A stretch of DNA of 64,000 bases, from assembly GCF_041438865.1 (NCBI RefSeq), contig NZ_CP109450.1:3334501-3398500 (forward strand), in the 5' to 3' direction. The position numbers and the translations under genes were made by a program. The stretch's first letter is position 1. Each line of letters opens with the position of its first letter. The DNA comes from Streptomyces sp. NBC_01471 (GTDB taxonomy: Bacteria; Actinomycetota; Actinomycetes; Streptomycetales; Streptomycetaceae). Below, in pieces: positions 18,333 through 27,039 of this stretch. The notes under the pieces are model-generated. The model was not told the DNA's origin, searched no databases, and worked only from the letters and a program-made list of their open reading frames with translations.

Positions 18333-20027
18333 ATGACCGAACGGTGGGCTCTGGCGACGGCGGAGGGCGGCGGGGCGCACCTCGCGCCACTCGGCGGCGA
18401 CGGGCTGCCCGCCGGGGACGTGGTGCACGAGCCGGATCTGGTCGAGGCGGTGCGGTCCCGCCCTGAGGTCGGGCGGTGGGTGTGGCGCTCGACCGCCGAG
18501 ATCTATCCGCGGCTGCTCGCCGCCGGAGTGCGGGTCGAGCGGTGTTACGACATCGAGGACGCGGAGCTGCTGCTGCTCGGCCACGACGGGCGGTACGGCG
18601 AGCCCCGCTCGGCCGCGGCGGCCTGGGCCCGGCTGCACCGGGCGCCCGTGCCGCCCGATCCGCGTCCCCGGTCGGCCGAGCCCGGCGCACAGTCGTCCCT
18701 CTTCGAGCCCGCCCCCGTCCCCATGGAGCTCGGCGCGCTCCTGGAGGTGTACGCGGACCAGCTCGTCCGGCACGGGACCACCGTCCACCCGGACCGGATG
18801 CGGCTGCTCACCGCGTCCGAGTCGGCGGGGATGCTGGTGGCGGCCGAGATGCACCGGGACGGGCTGCCCTGGCGGTCCGATGTGCACCGGGCCGTCCTGG
18901 ACGAGCTGCTCGGCGAGCGGTACGCGGGCGGCGGTGAGCCGCGCCGGATGGCGGAGCTGGCGGACGAGGTGTCGGCGGCCTTCGGACGCCGGGTCAGACC
19001 GGAGCTGCCCGCCGATGTCATCAAGGCGTTCGGCCAGGCCGGGATCCGGGTGAAGTCGACCCGCCGCTGGGAGCTGGAGTCGATCACGCATCCGGCGGTG
19101 CGGCCCCTCCTCCAGTACAAGAAGCTGTACCGGATCTGGACGGCCAACGGCTGGGGATGGCTCCAGGACTGGGTGCGGGACGGGCGCTTCCGCCCGGAGT
19201 ACCAGCCGGGCGGGACGGTCTCCGGGCGGTGGACCACCAATGGCGGCGGGGCGCTTCAGATCCCGAAGGTGATCCGGCGGGCGGTCGTCGCGGACGACGG
19301 CTGGCGTCTGGTGGTGGCCGACGCCGACCAGATGGAGCCCAGAGTGCTGGCGGCGGTCTCCCGCGACCGGGGGCTGATGGAGGTGGCGGGACACGACGGG
19401 GATCTGTACTCGGCCCTCTCGGACCGGGCGTTCAGCGGCGACCGCGCCCACGCCAAGCTCGCACTCCTCGGCGCGGTCTACGGCCAGACGTCAGGGGACG
19501 GCCTGAAGAACCTGGCGGCGCTGCGGCGCCGGTTCCCGGCAGCCGTGGCCTACGTCGACGACGCGGCGAAGGCGGGCGAGGAAGGACGCCTCGTGCGGAC
19601 CTGGCTGGGGCGGACCAGCCCACCGGCGGCCGGCGCAGAGGACGGCGACGAGGCGGGCATCCCGCAGGAGGACCCGCCCCGCGGCCAGTTTCCGGAGGCC
19701 GGGCCGCCGGGCGGACCCCGCTCGTCGGACGCGCGCGCCTGGGGCCGCTTCACGCGGAACTTCGTGGTCCAGGGCAGCGCGGCCGACTGGGCGCTGCTGA
19801 TGCTGGCCGCGCTGCGCCGCGCCCTCCATACGGCCGGGCTCCGCGCCGAGTTGGTCTTCTTCCAGCACGACGAGGTGATCGTGCACTGCCCGCGGGACGA
19901 GGCGCCGCAGGTGGTCGGGGCGATCCGCGCGGCCGGTGAGCTGGCCGGGCGGATCGCCTTCGGGGAGACACCGGTGCGGTTCCCGTTCACGACGGCGGTG
20001 GTGGAGTGCTACGCCGACGCGAAGTGA
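18333..20027 (+). CDS. Family A DNA polymerase-like protein (second PolA; 3'-5' exonuclease/polymerase annotation)
   Basis: A 564-residue protein with the three polymerase A motifs: motif A VVADADQMEPRVLAAVS, motif B AKLALLGAVYGQTSG, and motif C FFQHDEVIVHC with the metal-binding Asp. The 5'-nuclease domain of PolA is absent and the N-terminal 200 residues are a diverged exonuclease-like region. Proteins of this type accompany true PolA in actinomycetes; whether they are active in repair is not established by sequence. An insertion of low complexity (PPAAGAEDGDEAGIPQED) sits between motifs B and C. ATG at 18333 chosen; no clear ribosome site. Confidence 0.9.
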   Translation: MTERWALATAEGGGAHLAPLGGDGLPAGDVVHEPDLVEAVRSRPEVGRWVWRSTAEIYPRLLAAGVRVERCYDIEDAELLLLGHDGRYGEPRSAAAAWARLHRAPVPPDPRPRSAEPGAQSSLFEPAPVPMELGALLEVYADQLVRHGTTVHPDRMRLLTASESAGMLVAAEMHRDGLPWRSDVHRAVLDELLGERYAGGGEPRRMAELADEVSAAFGRRVRPELPADVIKAFGQAGIRVKSTRRWELESITHPAVRPLLQYKKLYRIWTANGWGWLQDWVRDGRFRPEYQPGGTVSGRWTTNGGGALQIPKVIRRAVVADDGWRLVVADADQMEPRVLAAVSRDRGLMEVAGHDGDLYSALSDRAFSGDRAHAKLALLGAVYGQTSGDGLKNLAALRRRFPAAVAYVDDAAKAGEEGRLVRTWLGRTSPPAAGAEDGDEAGIPQEDPPRGQFPEAGPPGGPRSSDARAWGRFTRNFVVQGSAADWALLMLAALRRALHTAGLRAELVFFQHDEVIVHCPRDEAPQVVGAIRAAGELAGRIAFGETPVRFPFTTAVVECYADAK

Positions 20028-20142
20028 CCGGAGAAATGACCGGTTCGCACCACGAAGACTGTCCGCCGGATGCTCGGGTACGCGGAGGGACGGGCACACG
20101 GCACAGCGAACCGAAGTGACCCGATGCAAGCCGCACGACATG

Positions 20143-20176
20143 ACAGCACGCAAGACGTAACAGCACGCAAGACGTA
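20143..20176. repeat. 17-bp tandem duplication upstream of dps
   Basis: ACAGCACGCAAGACGTA occurs twice in direct contact, ending right before the AAGGAG ribosome-binding site of dps. It lies in the presumed mRNA leader. Confidence 0.9.
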
Positions 20177-20192
20177 AAGGAGTGCACGCACC

Positions 20193-20666
20193 ATGACTGC
20201 CACCGTGAAGAGCACCCTGCCCGACGCCGCACGCGAGACCACCGGCAACGCGCTCCAGGGCACCCTGGTCGATCTGCTCGGCCTCTCGCTCCTCGCGAAG
20301 CAGGCGCACTGGAATGTGGTGGGGCCGCGCTTCCGCTCCATCCACCTCCAGCTCGACGAGGTGGTCACCACGTCCCGGGACTACGCGGACACGGTCGCCG
20401 AACGGTCCTCCGCCATCGGCGTACCGCCCGACGGACGTATCACCGCGCTGGCCAAGACGAGTGAGCTGCCGGAGCCCGCCACCGGCTGGATGCCCGACGA
20501 CGACGTCGTAGCGCTGCTGGTGGACGCGCTGGGCGGGGTGATCACCCGGCTGCGCGCCGCGATCGCGGCGACCGACCAGGCGGACCCGGTGTCCCAGGAT
20601 CTGCTGATCGGGCTGACCGCCGAACTGGAGAAGCAGCGCTGGATGTTCCAGGCGGAGAACGTCTGA
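20193..20666 (+). CDS. dps: Dps family DNA-protection ferritin
   Basis: A 157-residue Dps/miniferritin. The ferroxidase-site stretch KQAHWNVVGPRFRSIHLQLDE (His, Asp, Glu ligands) is intact and a second helix carries DYADTVAERSSAIG. Twelve subunits form a shell that stores iron and protects DNA during starvation and osmotic stress. ATG at 20193 follows AAAGGAG. Stress sigma control is typical for Streptomyces dps genes but I do not see a certain promoter. Confidence 0.95.
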   Translation: MTATVKSTLPDAARETTGNALQGTLVDLLGLSLLAKQAHWNVVGPRFRSIHLQLDEVVTTSRDYADTVAERSSAIGVPPDGRITALAKTSELPEPATGWMPDDDVVALLVDALGGVITRLRAAIAATDQADPVSQDLLIGLTAELEKQRWMFQAENV

Positions 20667-20839
20667 CCCGGGTCGTCGGCTCAGCCGCGTTCGTCCGCCA
20701 GCCGGGTTCGTCCGCCCAGCCGTGCTCGTCGGCCGGGGCGGACGCTCGGCATACCGGGCATACCGCGCACATCAGGCACACAGCGCGCACCGCGCACACC
20801 GAGAGCGCCGGGGGACACCGAGAGCACGGGGAACACCGC

Positions 20840-22555
20840 CTACTCCCCCGTCTCCGTCTCCCCCTTCCGCCCCGAGCGGATCCGGGAGGCGAGGACCGCG
20901 ATGTCGTCCGTGGCGTCCCGGCCGAACCTGTCGAGCACCTCGTCGAGCAGGCCCTCCAGGGTCCCGCCGACCGGCAGCCGCAGGCTTGCCAGTCGGCCGA
21001 CGGACACATCGATGTCCTCGCCCCTGCGCTCCACCAGCCCGTCGGTGTACATGAACAGGACGGTTCCCGGACCGCAGGGCAGCGACACGGTCTCGTAGCC
21101 GCCGAGCCCCGTGCCGAGCGGGGGCCCGACCGGGATATCAGCGATGACGGCGCCCGCTCCGCGGTCGATGAACACCGGCGGCAGATGACCGGCGCTGGCC
21201 ACCAGACACTCCCCCCGGAAGCGGTCCACGACCGCCAGCAGACAGGTGGCGGCCCGGTCGATGCCCGCCTTCTCGACCATCAGGTCGAGCCGCTCCAGGA
21301 TGCGGTGCGGCGGTTCGTCGTCCTGGGCGAGGAGCCGCACCATCGAGCGGTAGTGGCTCATCGCCACGGCGGCGTCGACCCCGTGGCCCATCACATCGCC
21401 CATGACCTTCAGGTGGCGGGCGTCCGACAGCGGGACGACATCGAACCAGTCGCCGCCGACCTCCGCCCCCTGGCCGACCGGCAGATAGCGGGTGGCGACC
21501 TCGATGTGCGGGTGCGGTTTGCGCGGCTCGGAGAGCAGGGCGCGCTGGAGTTCCAGGGCGATGCCGTGCTCACGCGTGTAGCGGCGGGCGTGGTCGAGGT
21601 CGACGGCGGCCCGGACCGCCAGCTCCCGGGCGACCACCACGTCCTGCTCGGTGAAGGCGGGTGAGTCACCGGCCCGTACGAGTGCCAGACAGCCCAGCGG
21701 GCGCCCCCGCGAGGTGAGCGGCACGACGCACGTGGAGTGGAAGCCGAGGGCGCGGTAGACGGCGACCCGCTCGGAGCTGGGGGCGGACGCGCTCAGCTCC
21801 GCGTCGGTCGAGAGGTTCTGCAGGACCGGCTGGTTCGTCTCCAGGCAGCGCGGAATCGTACCGCCGTCCTGGTAGTCGGCGTACTGCCCCGGCTCCCCGA
21901 ACTGCCGGACCGCCTCCGCGAGAGCGGGCACGGCCGCCATGCCCGCTCTGCGCAGCCGCACCACCCCGGCGGGCGGCGGGCGCACCGACTGGCCGATCTC
22001 CGGTGCGAACACCTCGACGCTCGCCACGTCGGCGAGTTCGGGAACCACGAACTCCGCCAGCTCGCCGCAGGTCGTGTTCATGTCCAGCGTGGTGCCGATC
22101 AGGGTGGCCGCCGTGTCCAGCATCGACAGATGCCGGCTGACCCGTTCGTACTCCAGGTTCCTGCGACGCGGAGCCGTGACCTCCAGTATGACGACGACGA
22201 GCCCCCGGACCTGGCCGTCCTGTTCGACGCGGTGGCATGCACACTGCCAGAACCGCAGCCCGGGATCGTCGGACGAGCGCGTGCGGCCGCTGGCCGCCAC
22301 TTCGCGGGCCCGGCCGTCGGCGAGCACGCCGCGCAGGATGTCCGTCGGTACGTTCAGCTCCGGAAGGATGTCCGCCACGGTACGGCCGAGATGTTCGGCG
22401 GCCGGAATGCCGTTCATCCGTTCGAGCGCCGGGTTGACATACAGATGGCGCAGCTCCGTATCGAGCACGCAGATGCCCGCCGGGGTGCCCCTGAACAGCG
22501 ATTCCAGCCATTCCAGGCCCACGGGGGGCGGAACATCCGGCGCCTCGGCGCACAC
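20840..22555 (-). CDS. PAS-GAF-SpoIIE/PP2C serine phosphatase
   Basis: A 571-residue signalling phosphatase. PAS domain at about 10-130 (LESLFRGTPAGICVLDTELRHLYVNPALERMNGIPAAEHLG), GAF domain at about 150-330 (LSMLDTAATLIGTTLDMNTTCGEL, VVPLTSRGRPLGCLALVR), and a PP2C/RsbU-type catalytic domain after (VGGDWFDVVPL, VMGDVMGHGVDAAVAM, SAGHLPPVFI, YTDGLVERR) with all metal-binding aspartates. It probably dephosphorylates an anti-sigma antagonist in a stress or developmental partner switch. GTG at 22555 is directly preceded by AGGAGGTCCC, which fixes the start. Confidence 0.93.
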   Translation of the reverse strand: MCAEAPDVPPPVGLEWLESLFRGTPAGICVLDTELRHLYVNPALERMNGIPAAEHLGRTVADILPELNVPTDILRGVLADGRAREVAASGRTRSSDDPGLRFWQCACHRVEQDGQVRGLVVVILEVTAPRRRNLEYERVSRHLSMLDTAATLIGTTLDMNTTCGELAEFVVPELADVASVEVFAPEIGQSVRPPPAGVVRLRRAGMAAVPALAEAVRQFGEPGQYADYQDGGTIPRCLETNQPVLQNLSTDAELSASAPSSERVAVYRALGFHSTCVVPLTSRGRPLGCLALVRAGDSPAFTEQDVVVARELAVRAAVDLDHARRYTREHGIALELQRALLSEPRKPHPHIEVATRYLPVGQGAEVGGDWFDVVPLSDARHLKVMGDVMGHGVDAAVAMSHYRSMVRLLAQDDEPPHRILERLDLMVEKAGIDRAATCLLAVVDRFRGECLVASAGHLPPVFIDRGAGAVIADIPVGPPLGTGLGGYETVSLPCGPGTVLFMYTDGLVERRGEDIDVSVGRLASLRLPVGGTLEGLLDEVLDRFGRDATDDIAVLASRIRSGRKGETETGE

Positions 22556-22752
22556 GGGACCTCCTGGGCGGGGCGGCGGTCGCCCTGACCTCCATGGTCG
22601 GCCGCCCCGGCCCCGGGCGCATCCGCCCGGGGCATGGGGCCCGGCGGATGCGCGCCGGGCCGGCTGCCGGTCGGAGCGCATCGGGGCTTGCGCTGGAGCG
22701 CGCTCCAGCGCCTGGCGTCGTACGCACCGCCCGACCGAACCGAGCCAAGGGG

Positions 22753-23179
22753 AACACCGTGCGCCTGGCAGAGCTGCGCGGCTGGACCTCCTTCGCGGGC
22801 TCCCGGCTGCGCTACAACCTGCTGGAGCGCACCCCGGAACGCGAACCCCTGCCGCAGGCGCGCGCGTTCGGCCTGGCCGTACTGGCCTGGGCGCCGCTTG
22901 CGGCGGGCAAGCTCACCGGCAAGTACCGCAGGGGCGAGACGGGACGTCTGGACAGCACCGGCCGGGACGACCGGGACGAGAACGAGGACCGCGGTGATCA
23001 CCGCGGTCCTCGAAGTGGCCGAACAGGGCGGCTGGACCCCGGCCCAGGTGGCTCCGGCCTGGCTGCGCAGCAGGCCCGGCAACGTCATCCCCATCGTCGC
23101 GGCCACCAAGGAGAGCCGGTGGGCGGAGATCGACGACCGCCGCTCGACCTACCGGCGCTCCACCGGCGAGGTCCTCTGA
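22753..23179 (+). pseudogene. Aldo/keto reductase remnant, frameshifted
   Basis: One frame encodes VRLAELRGWTSFAGSRLRYN and LERTPEREPLPQARAFGLAVLAWAPLAAGKLTGKYRRGE, the middle of an aldo/keto reductase. From about 22990 the match continues in a different frame: ITAVLEVAEQGGWTPAQVAPAWLRSRPGNVIPIVAATKESRWAEID, its C-terminus. The N-terminal barrel half with the catalytic Asp/Tyr/Lys is missing. A 30-bp perfect palindrome sits exactly at the frame change. Confidence 0.8.
22983..23012. repeat. 30-bp perfect palindrome at the break in the aldo/keto reductase remnant
   Basis: The half-site CGAGGACCGCGGTGA is followed immediately by its exact reverse complement. The right half belongs to the reductase coding sequence (ITAVLE), so the left half looks like an inverted copy made when the gene was broken. 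Confidence 0.9.
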
Positions 23180-23646
23180 GGGGCAGGGCCCGGAGCCTGC
23201 ACGCCGGGGCCCGGAGAGGGCGCGGCCCGCTCCGGGCCCCGGATCGGTCCTGCGTTTCAGGAAACAGCCGACGGATGCATCTGCGATATCCCCGCAAGGA
23301 AGTAAGTCATGCAGACAAAGGTCGCGCCGAAAAATACTGCTTTTGCACACCGGTACTTGGCACGGGAAGCAGCATTGGAGTCTTTTGGCGGGTCGAGCGG
23401 CACCGAGAATGCTCCTGACTTATCGAATCAATCCAGAGGGGTACGAGGGCGCGACGAATTTCCGCACAGGGCGTCTTCGCCACCTCGCACGCCAATGCTA
23501 ACGCTCTGCCGACGCACGCATGACCCGCACGGACTCAGCCGAATGACGTCAAACCCCGCACACCGCTCAAATGGGCGCCGATTGCCTCAGGAATTCAACG
23601 GGGAGCGCGCCGGAAGGGTCGCCCCGGCATCCGCCGCCGCGCCGGT
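23180..23646. other. AT-richer gap between reductase remnant and AfsR-like gene
   Basis: This 467-bp stretch is clearly lower in GC than its flanks from about 23270 to 23420. On the plus strand an ATG at 23309 is preceded by AAGGAAG at good spacing and opens a frame (MQTKVAPKNTAFAHRYLARE...) that runs on into the 3' end of the AfsR-like gene on the other strand (to 23761). Codon use becomes poor after about 45 residues. It may be a short peptide, a remnant or chance; I recognise no family. No rRNA, tRNA or repeat seen. Confidence 0.3.
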
Positions 23647-26600
23647 TCAGCCTCTGCGGCGGCCCAGTCGGCCCAGCGCCCTCAGAGCGCGGGCCTCGTC
23701 GGAGCGGGCTCCGATCCGGCGGCTGATCGACAGGCTCTCCTCCAGATGCGCCGCAGCCTGACCGAGGCGTCCGGTGTCCTGCTCGACCTGGGCCAAGTCG
23801 TAGAGGACACCGACCTCTTCACCTGCGGCACGGATGCGCCGCATCACCGCGAGGGCGGCGATGTGCTGGGGCAGGGCCTGCTCGGCGAGGCCTGCCGCAC
23901 GGTAGGCCCGACCGGTGCCGTTGAGCGCGACGCCCTCTCCGCGGAGATCTCCCACGCCACGCAGCGCCGGCAATGCCTTTCCATAGAGAACAAGGGCTTC
24001 ATCGGTCTTTCCGAGGGTGGTCAGAACACTCGCGAGATTCATCTGGAGTGTGGCACGGTCCCCTCGTCCCACCATCATCCTGGAAAGATCTATGGCTTCT
24101 CTGTACGCACGTTCCGAGGCTTCCAGGTCGCCAATTTTCTGCCTCAGTTCGGCAACATTGTTGAGAGTCCGGAATCTCCCTCTGTCGTCCCCCGCCTCAG
24201 TGAACAGGGAAAGGGCGCGCAGGAAGTAATCAAGAGCCGTCTCGTCACGGTCGAGGTGAAGGTGGGTAATTCCGAGCAGGTTACAGCTGCGCCCCACCTG
24301 CACCGCGTCATTGGATTTCATCCGCAGCCCGAGAGAGCGCTCCTGGAGCGTCTGTGCGAGTACGTACTGCCCGGTGTGCCACAGCGGAATCGACAGCTGA
24401 TGGATCGACTCACTCTCCAGATCCGAGTCTCCGAGAGCCCGCGCGACACCCAGAGCCTCGGACGCCGTTGCGTGCCCCTCCCCGTACTCGCCGCGGTGGA
24501 CACAGACCACGCTCAGGTCGAGCAGGGCCCGCGCCCGCGCCGCGTCGTCCCCCGTGGCGCGCCAGTGGTCCACGGCCCGGCGCAGCAGCGGTTCGGCCGT
24601 ACCGAGGTGGCCCTCCACGTCCAGAAATCCGGCCAGCATGTTCGTACACAGGGCGAGTTGGTGCTCCGATCCCTGGCTCCGGATCCGGTCCAGCACTGCC
24701 AGCACATTGGCGCCCTCGGCGATCAGCCACTGCTCGGCCGCATGCGCGTCGGGCATCTCAGGTCCGGGCGTTCCCGAAAGCCCACTCGCGACGGAGATAC
24801 GCGAGCGGAATGGATAGGCGAGCCGGTCCGCCCGGTCCGCAAGACGCAGGTAATGATCGACCAGCCGGTGAAGTGCCTGCCGGGATTCTTTCCGACTGTC
24901 GACACCCACCGCACGAGTGCCGGAATCCGTGCCGGAATCCGAATCGCCGGGGGGTCCGCCGTCGAGTTCGGCACGAGAACCGGACCCGTCATCGACCAGC
25001 GTACGGGCGTACGCGCGCAGAAGATCATGAATGGTGAACCGGTGCGGTGACGGCTCGGAAATGAGGTGGTGGGCGAGGAGTTCCTCCATGGCGCGTGCCG
25101 CCGCATCGACGGGAAGTCCGGCAAGCGCAGCCACCGCATGCGCATCGAATTCCAGCCCGAAGTGCAGGCCGATGCGGCGGAAGACCAACTGCTGGACCGG
25201 GGTCAGCGCAGCGTAGGAGAGAGCGAACACATGGGACATCGTTCGCTCCCCGTCGCGCATTTCGGAGAGTTCCCCGTTTCCACCGGTCAACTGCTCCAGA
25301 AGGTCCGCCGTGGTCCACGACGGCCGGGACAGCAGCCGGCTCGCCACCAGCTCGATGGCGAGCGGAAGGTGACCACAGATGCGGACAATCTGCTCGATAT
25401 CCGCCCCCCGGGTGGCTCCGCAGCGCCCGCCGAGCCGCTGCTCGAAGAGCGCTATCGCGTCCGCACGCGGCAGAACGTCGAGCGAGACGGGCCTGACCCC
25501 GGGCAGACCGGGGAGCCGCTGCCTGCTGGTCACGATGACCGCTGTCGGAGAGGCGCCGGGGAGCAGGGGCCGGACCTGGCCGGGCCCTGCGGCGTCGTCC
25601 AGGATCACCACCATGCGGCGGTCCCGCACGGTGGCACGCCAGAGCGAGATCAATTCCGCCTCCGCGTGCGGGAGTTCCGCGGCCGGAATGTCGAGCAGCC
25701 GCAGCAGTTCGGTGAGCGCGCGGGCCGCTGTCAGCGGGGCACGGCCGGATACGTGTCCGCGTAAATGGAGGTAAAGGCGCCCATCCGGGAACCGTTCCCG
25801 CAGGTGATGTCCGAGGTGCACCGCCATCGAGGTCTTCCCCACACCGCCCATCCCGTCGATCGCCTCGATCCGCACGACCGGGGCGGAGGTGCCGGTGCCC
25901 TCACAGAGCGCGGCGGTGAGCTGCCTCAGCTCGTCCCGCCGCCCCACCCACGGGATGTCCCGCGGCAGGTTGTCCGGGACTGCGCGCACGGGACGGGCGG
26001 ACACCTGCGGGGCGGTGCCGGCCCGCACGAGCAGCGCCGCCGCCGGTGCGCCCGAGAGGATGCCCTGGTGCACCCGGCGCAGCCTGCGGCCCGCGTCCAG
26101 GCCGATGTCGCGGACGACGCGCTGCCGTGTCCTCTGCAGCAGTCTGGTCGCCTCGGCCGCACGGCTGCTGCCGTAGAGGGCGAGGGCGAGTTGCTCGACC
26201 AGCGCCTCGTCGACCGGATGCTCCCCGGCCAGGGGCAGCAGTACGGGTACGGCCTCGGCGAACTTCCCGGCCTCCATCAGGATTTCGGCCCGTATCCGGG
26301 CGCCCGCGAGACCGCTCTCACCGACTGCGGCGCGCAGTCCGGCCGCCCAGTCCGCGGTTATTCCGGCGAGCGGCTCGCCGCGCCAGAGGCCCGCCGCCAC
26401 GTCCAGCAGCCGGAGTGCCTCGTCCCCGTCGCCGCTGTCCTTCAGGGAGCGCGCCTGGTCGACGCAGCTCGTGTAACGGCGCAGGTCCACCCGGTCCGGG
26501 TCGACGTTCAGCACGTACGCGTTCGTACGGCTGACGACCTGGGGTGCGGCGTCCCCGGCGGACTTCAGGGCCCGCCGGATGCGCGAGATATGTACATGCA

Positions 26601-26790
26601 GCGCTTCTCTGGCCTTGGCAGGCGGATTCTCGTCCCAGATCCGGTGGACCAGCGTATCCACACTCACGGTACGGCTCGCGTCCCAGGCCAGAGCGGCGAA
26701 TGCGAGCCGCGTTTTGGTGGAACCGAGATCATTGCGCCGGCCGGCGGCCCGTACCTCCACCGATCCTGAGAGTCGAATCTCAAACTCCAC
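23647..26790 (-). CDS. AfsR-like SARP regulator with NB-ARC and TPR domains
   Basis: A 1047-residue regulator. It has a SARP winged helix at the N-terminus (FEIRLSGSVEVRAAGRRNDLGSTKTRLAFAAL, TVSVDTLVHRIW) and a BTAD domain (about 95-245, VDLRRYTSCVDQARSL). An NB-ARC ATPase follows, with P-loop GMGGVGKTSM at about 313, Walker B RRMVVILDDA and the GHLPLAIELVA motif. The C-terminal half is tetratricopeptide repeats (FTEAGDDRGRFRTLNNVAELRQKIGDLEASERAYREAI). AfsR-type proteins integrate kinase signals and activate secondary metabolism. Codon 343 (25762-25764) is TTA, so translation should depend on bldA tRNA. GTG at 26790 follows GGAAGG; an ATG at 26844 or 26877 would add residues without a ribosome site. 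Confidence 0.93.
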   Translation of the reverse strand: MEFEIRLSGSVEVRAAGRRNDLGSTKTRLAFAALAWDASRTVSVDTLVHRIWDENPPAKAREALHVHISRIRRALKSAGDAAPQVVSRTNAYVLNVDPDRVDLRRYTSCVDQARSLKDSGDGDEALRLLDVAAGLWRGEPLAGITADWAAGLRAAVGESGLAGARIRAEILMEAGKFAEAVPVLLPLAGEHPVDEALVEQLALALYGSSRAAEATRLLQRTRQRVVRDIGLDAGRRLRRVHQGILSGAPAAALLVRAGTAPQVSARPVRAVPDNLPRDIPWVGRRDELRQLTAALCEGTGTSAPVVRIEAIDGMGGVGKTSMAVHLGHHLRERFPDGRLYLHLRGHVSGRAPLTAARALTELLRLLDIPAAELPHAEAELISLWRATVRDRRMVVILDDAAGPGQVRPLLPGASPTAVIVTSRQRLPGLPGVRPVSLDVLPRADAIALFEQRLGGRCGATRGADIEQIVRICGHLPLAIELVASRLLSRPSWTTADLLEQLTGGNGELSEMRDGERTMSHVFALSYAALTPVQQLVFRRIGLHFGLEFDAHAVAALAGLPVDAAARAMEELLAHHLISEPSPHRFTIHDLLRAYARTLVDDGSGSRAELDGGPPGDSDSGTDSGTRAVGVDSRKESRQALHRLVDHYLRLADRADRLAYPFRSRISVASGLSGTPGPEMPDAHAAEQWLIAEGANVLAVLDRIRSQGSEHQLALCTNMLAGFLDVEGHLGTAEPLLRRAVDHWRATGDDAARARALLDLSVVCVHRGEYGEGHATASEALGVARALGDSDLESESIHQLSIPLWHTGQYVLAQTLQERSLGLRMKSNDAVQVGRSCNLLGITHLHLDRDETALDYFLRALSLFTEAGDDRGRFRTLNNVAELRQKIGDLEASERAYREAIDLSRMMVGRGDRATLQMNLASVLTTLGKTDEALVLYGKALPALRGVGDLRGEGVALNGTGRAYRAAGLAEQALPQHIAALAVMRRIRAAGEEVGVLYDLAQVEQDTGRLGQAAAHLEESLSISRRIGARSDEARALRALGRLGRRRG

Positions 26791-27039
26791 CAGCGTCCTT
26801 CCGCCGGTCCGGCCCGCTATGGGCCGGGCATTCGAGGGTGACATGGAGCGGCGCCCGTGGCTATATGAGCCCGGCATACGACCTGTTGAAGTCCGAAACC
26901 GACTTCTGACTGAACGATTCTGTTCATCCGCACCGCGGAGCGGGAATGCCTCCTGCGGCCGACTGTTGACGCTGCCTCAATTGGCATATTCTTCTGGCAA
27001 CTTCACAGTTGGGTACCGTGTTCAGGGAGGCTTGGAGAC

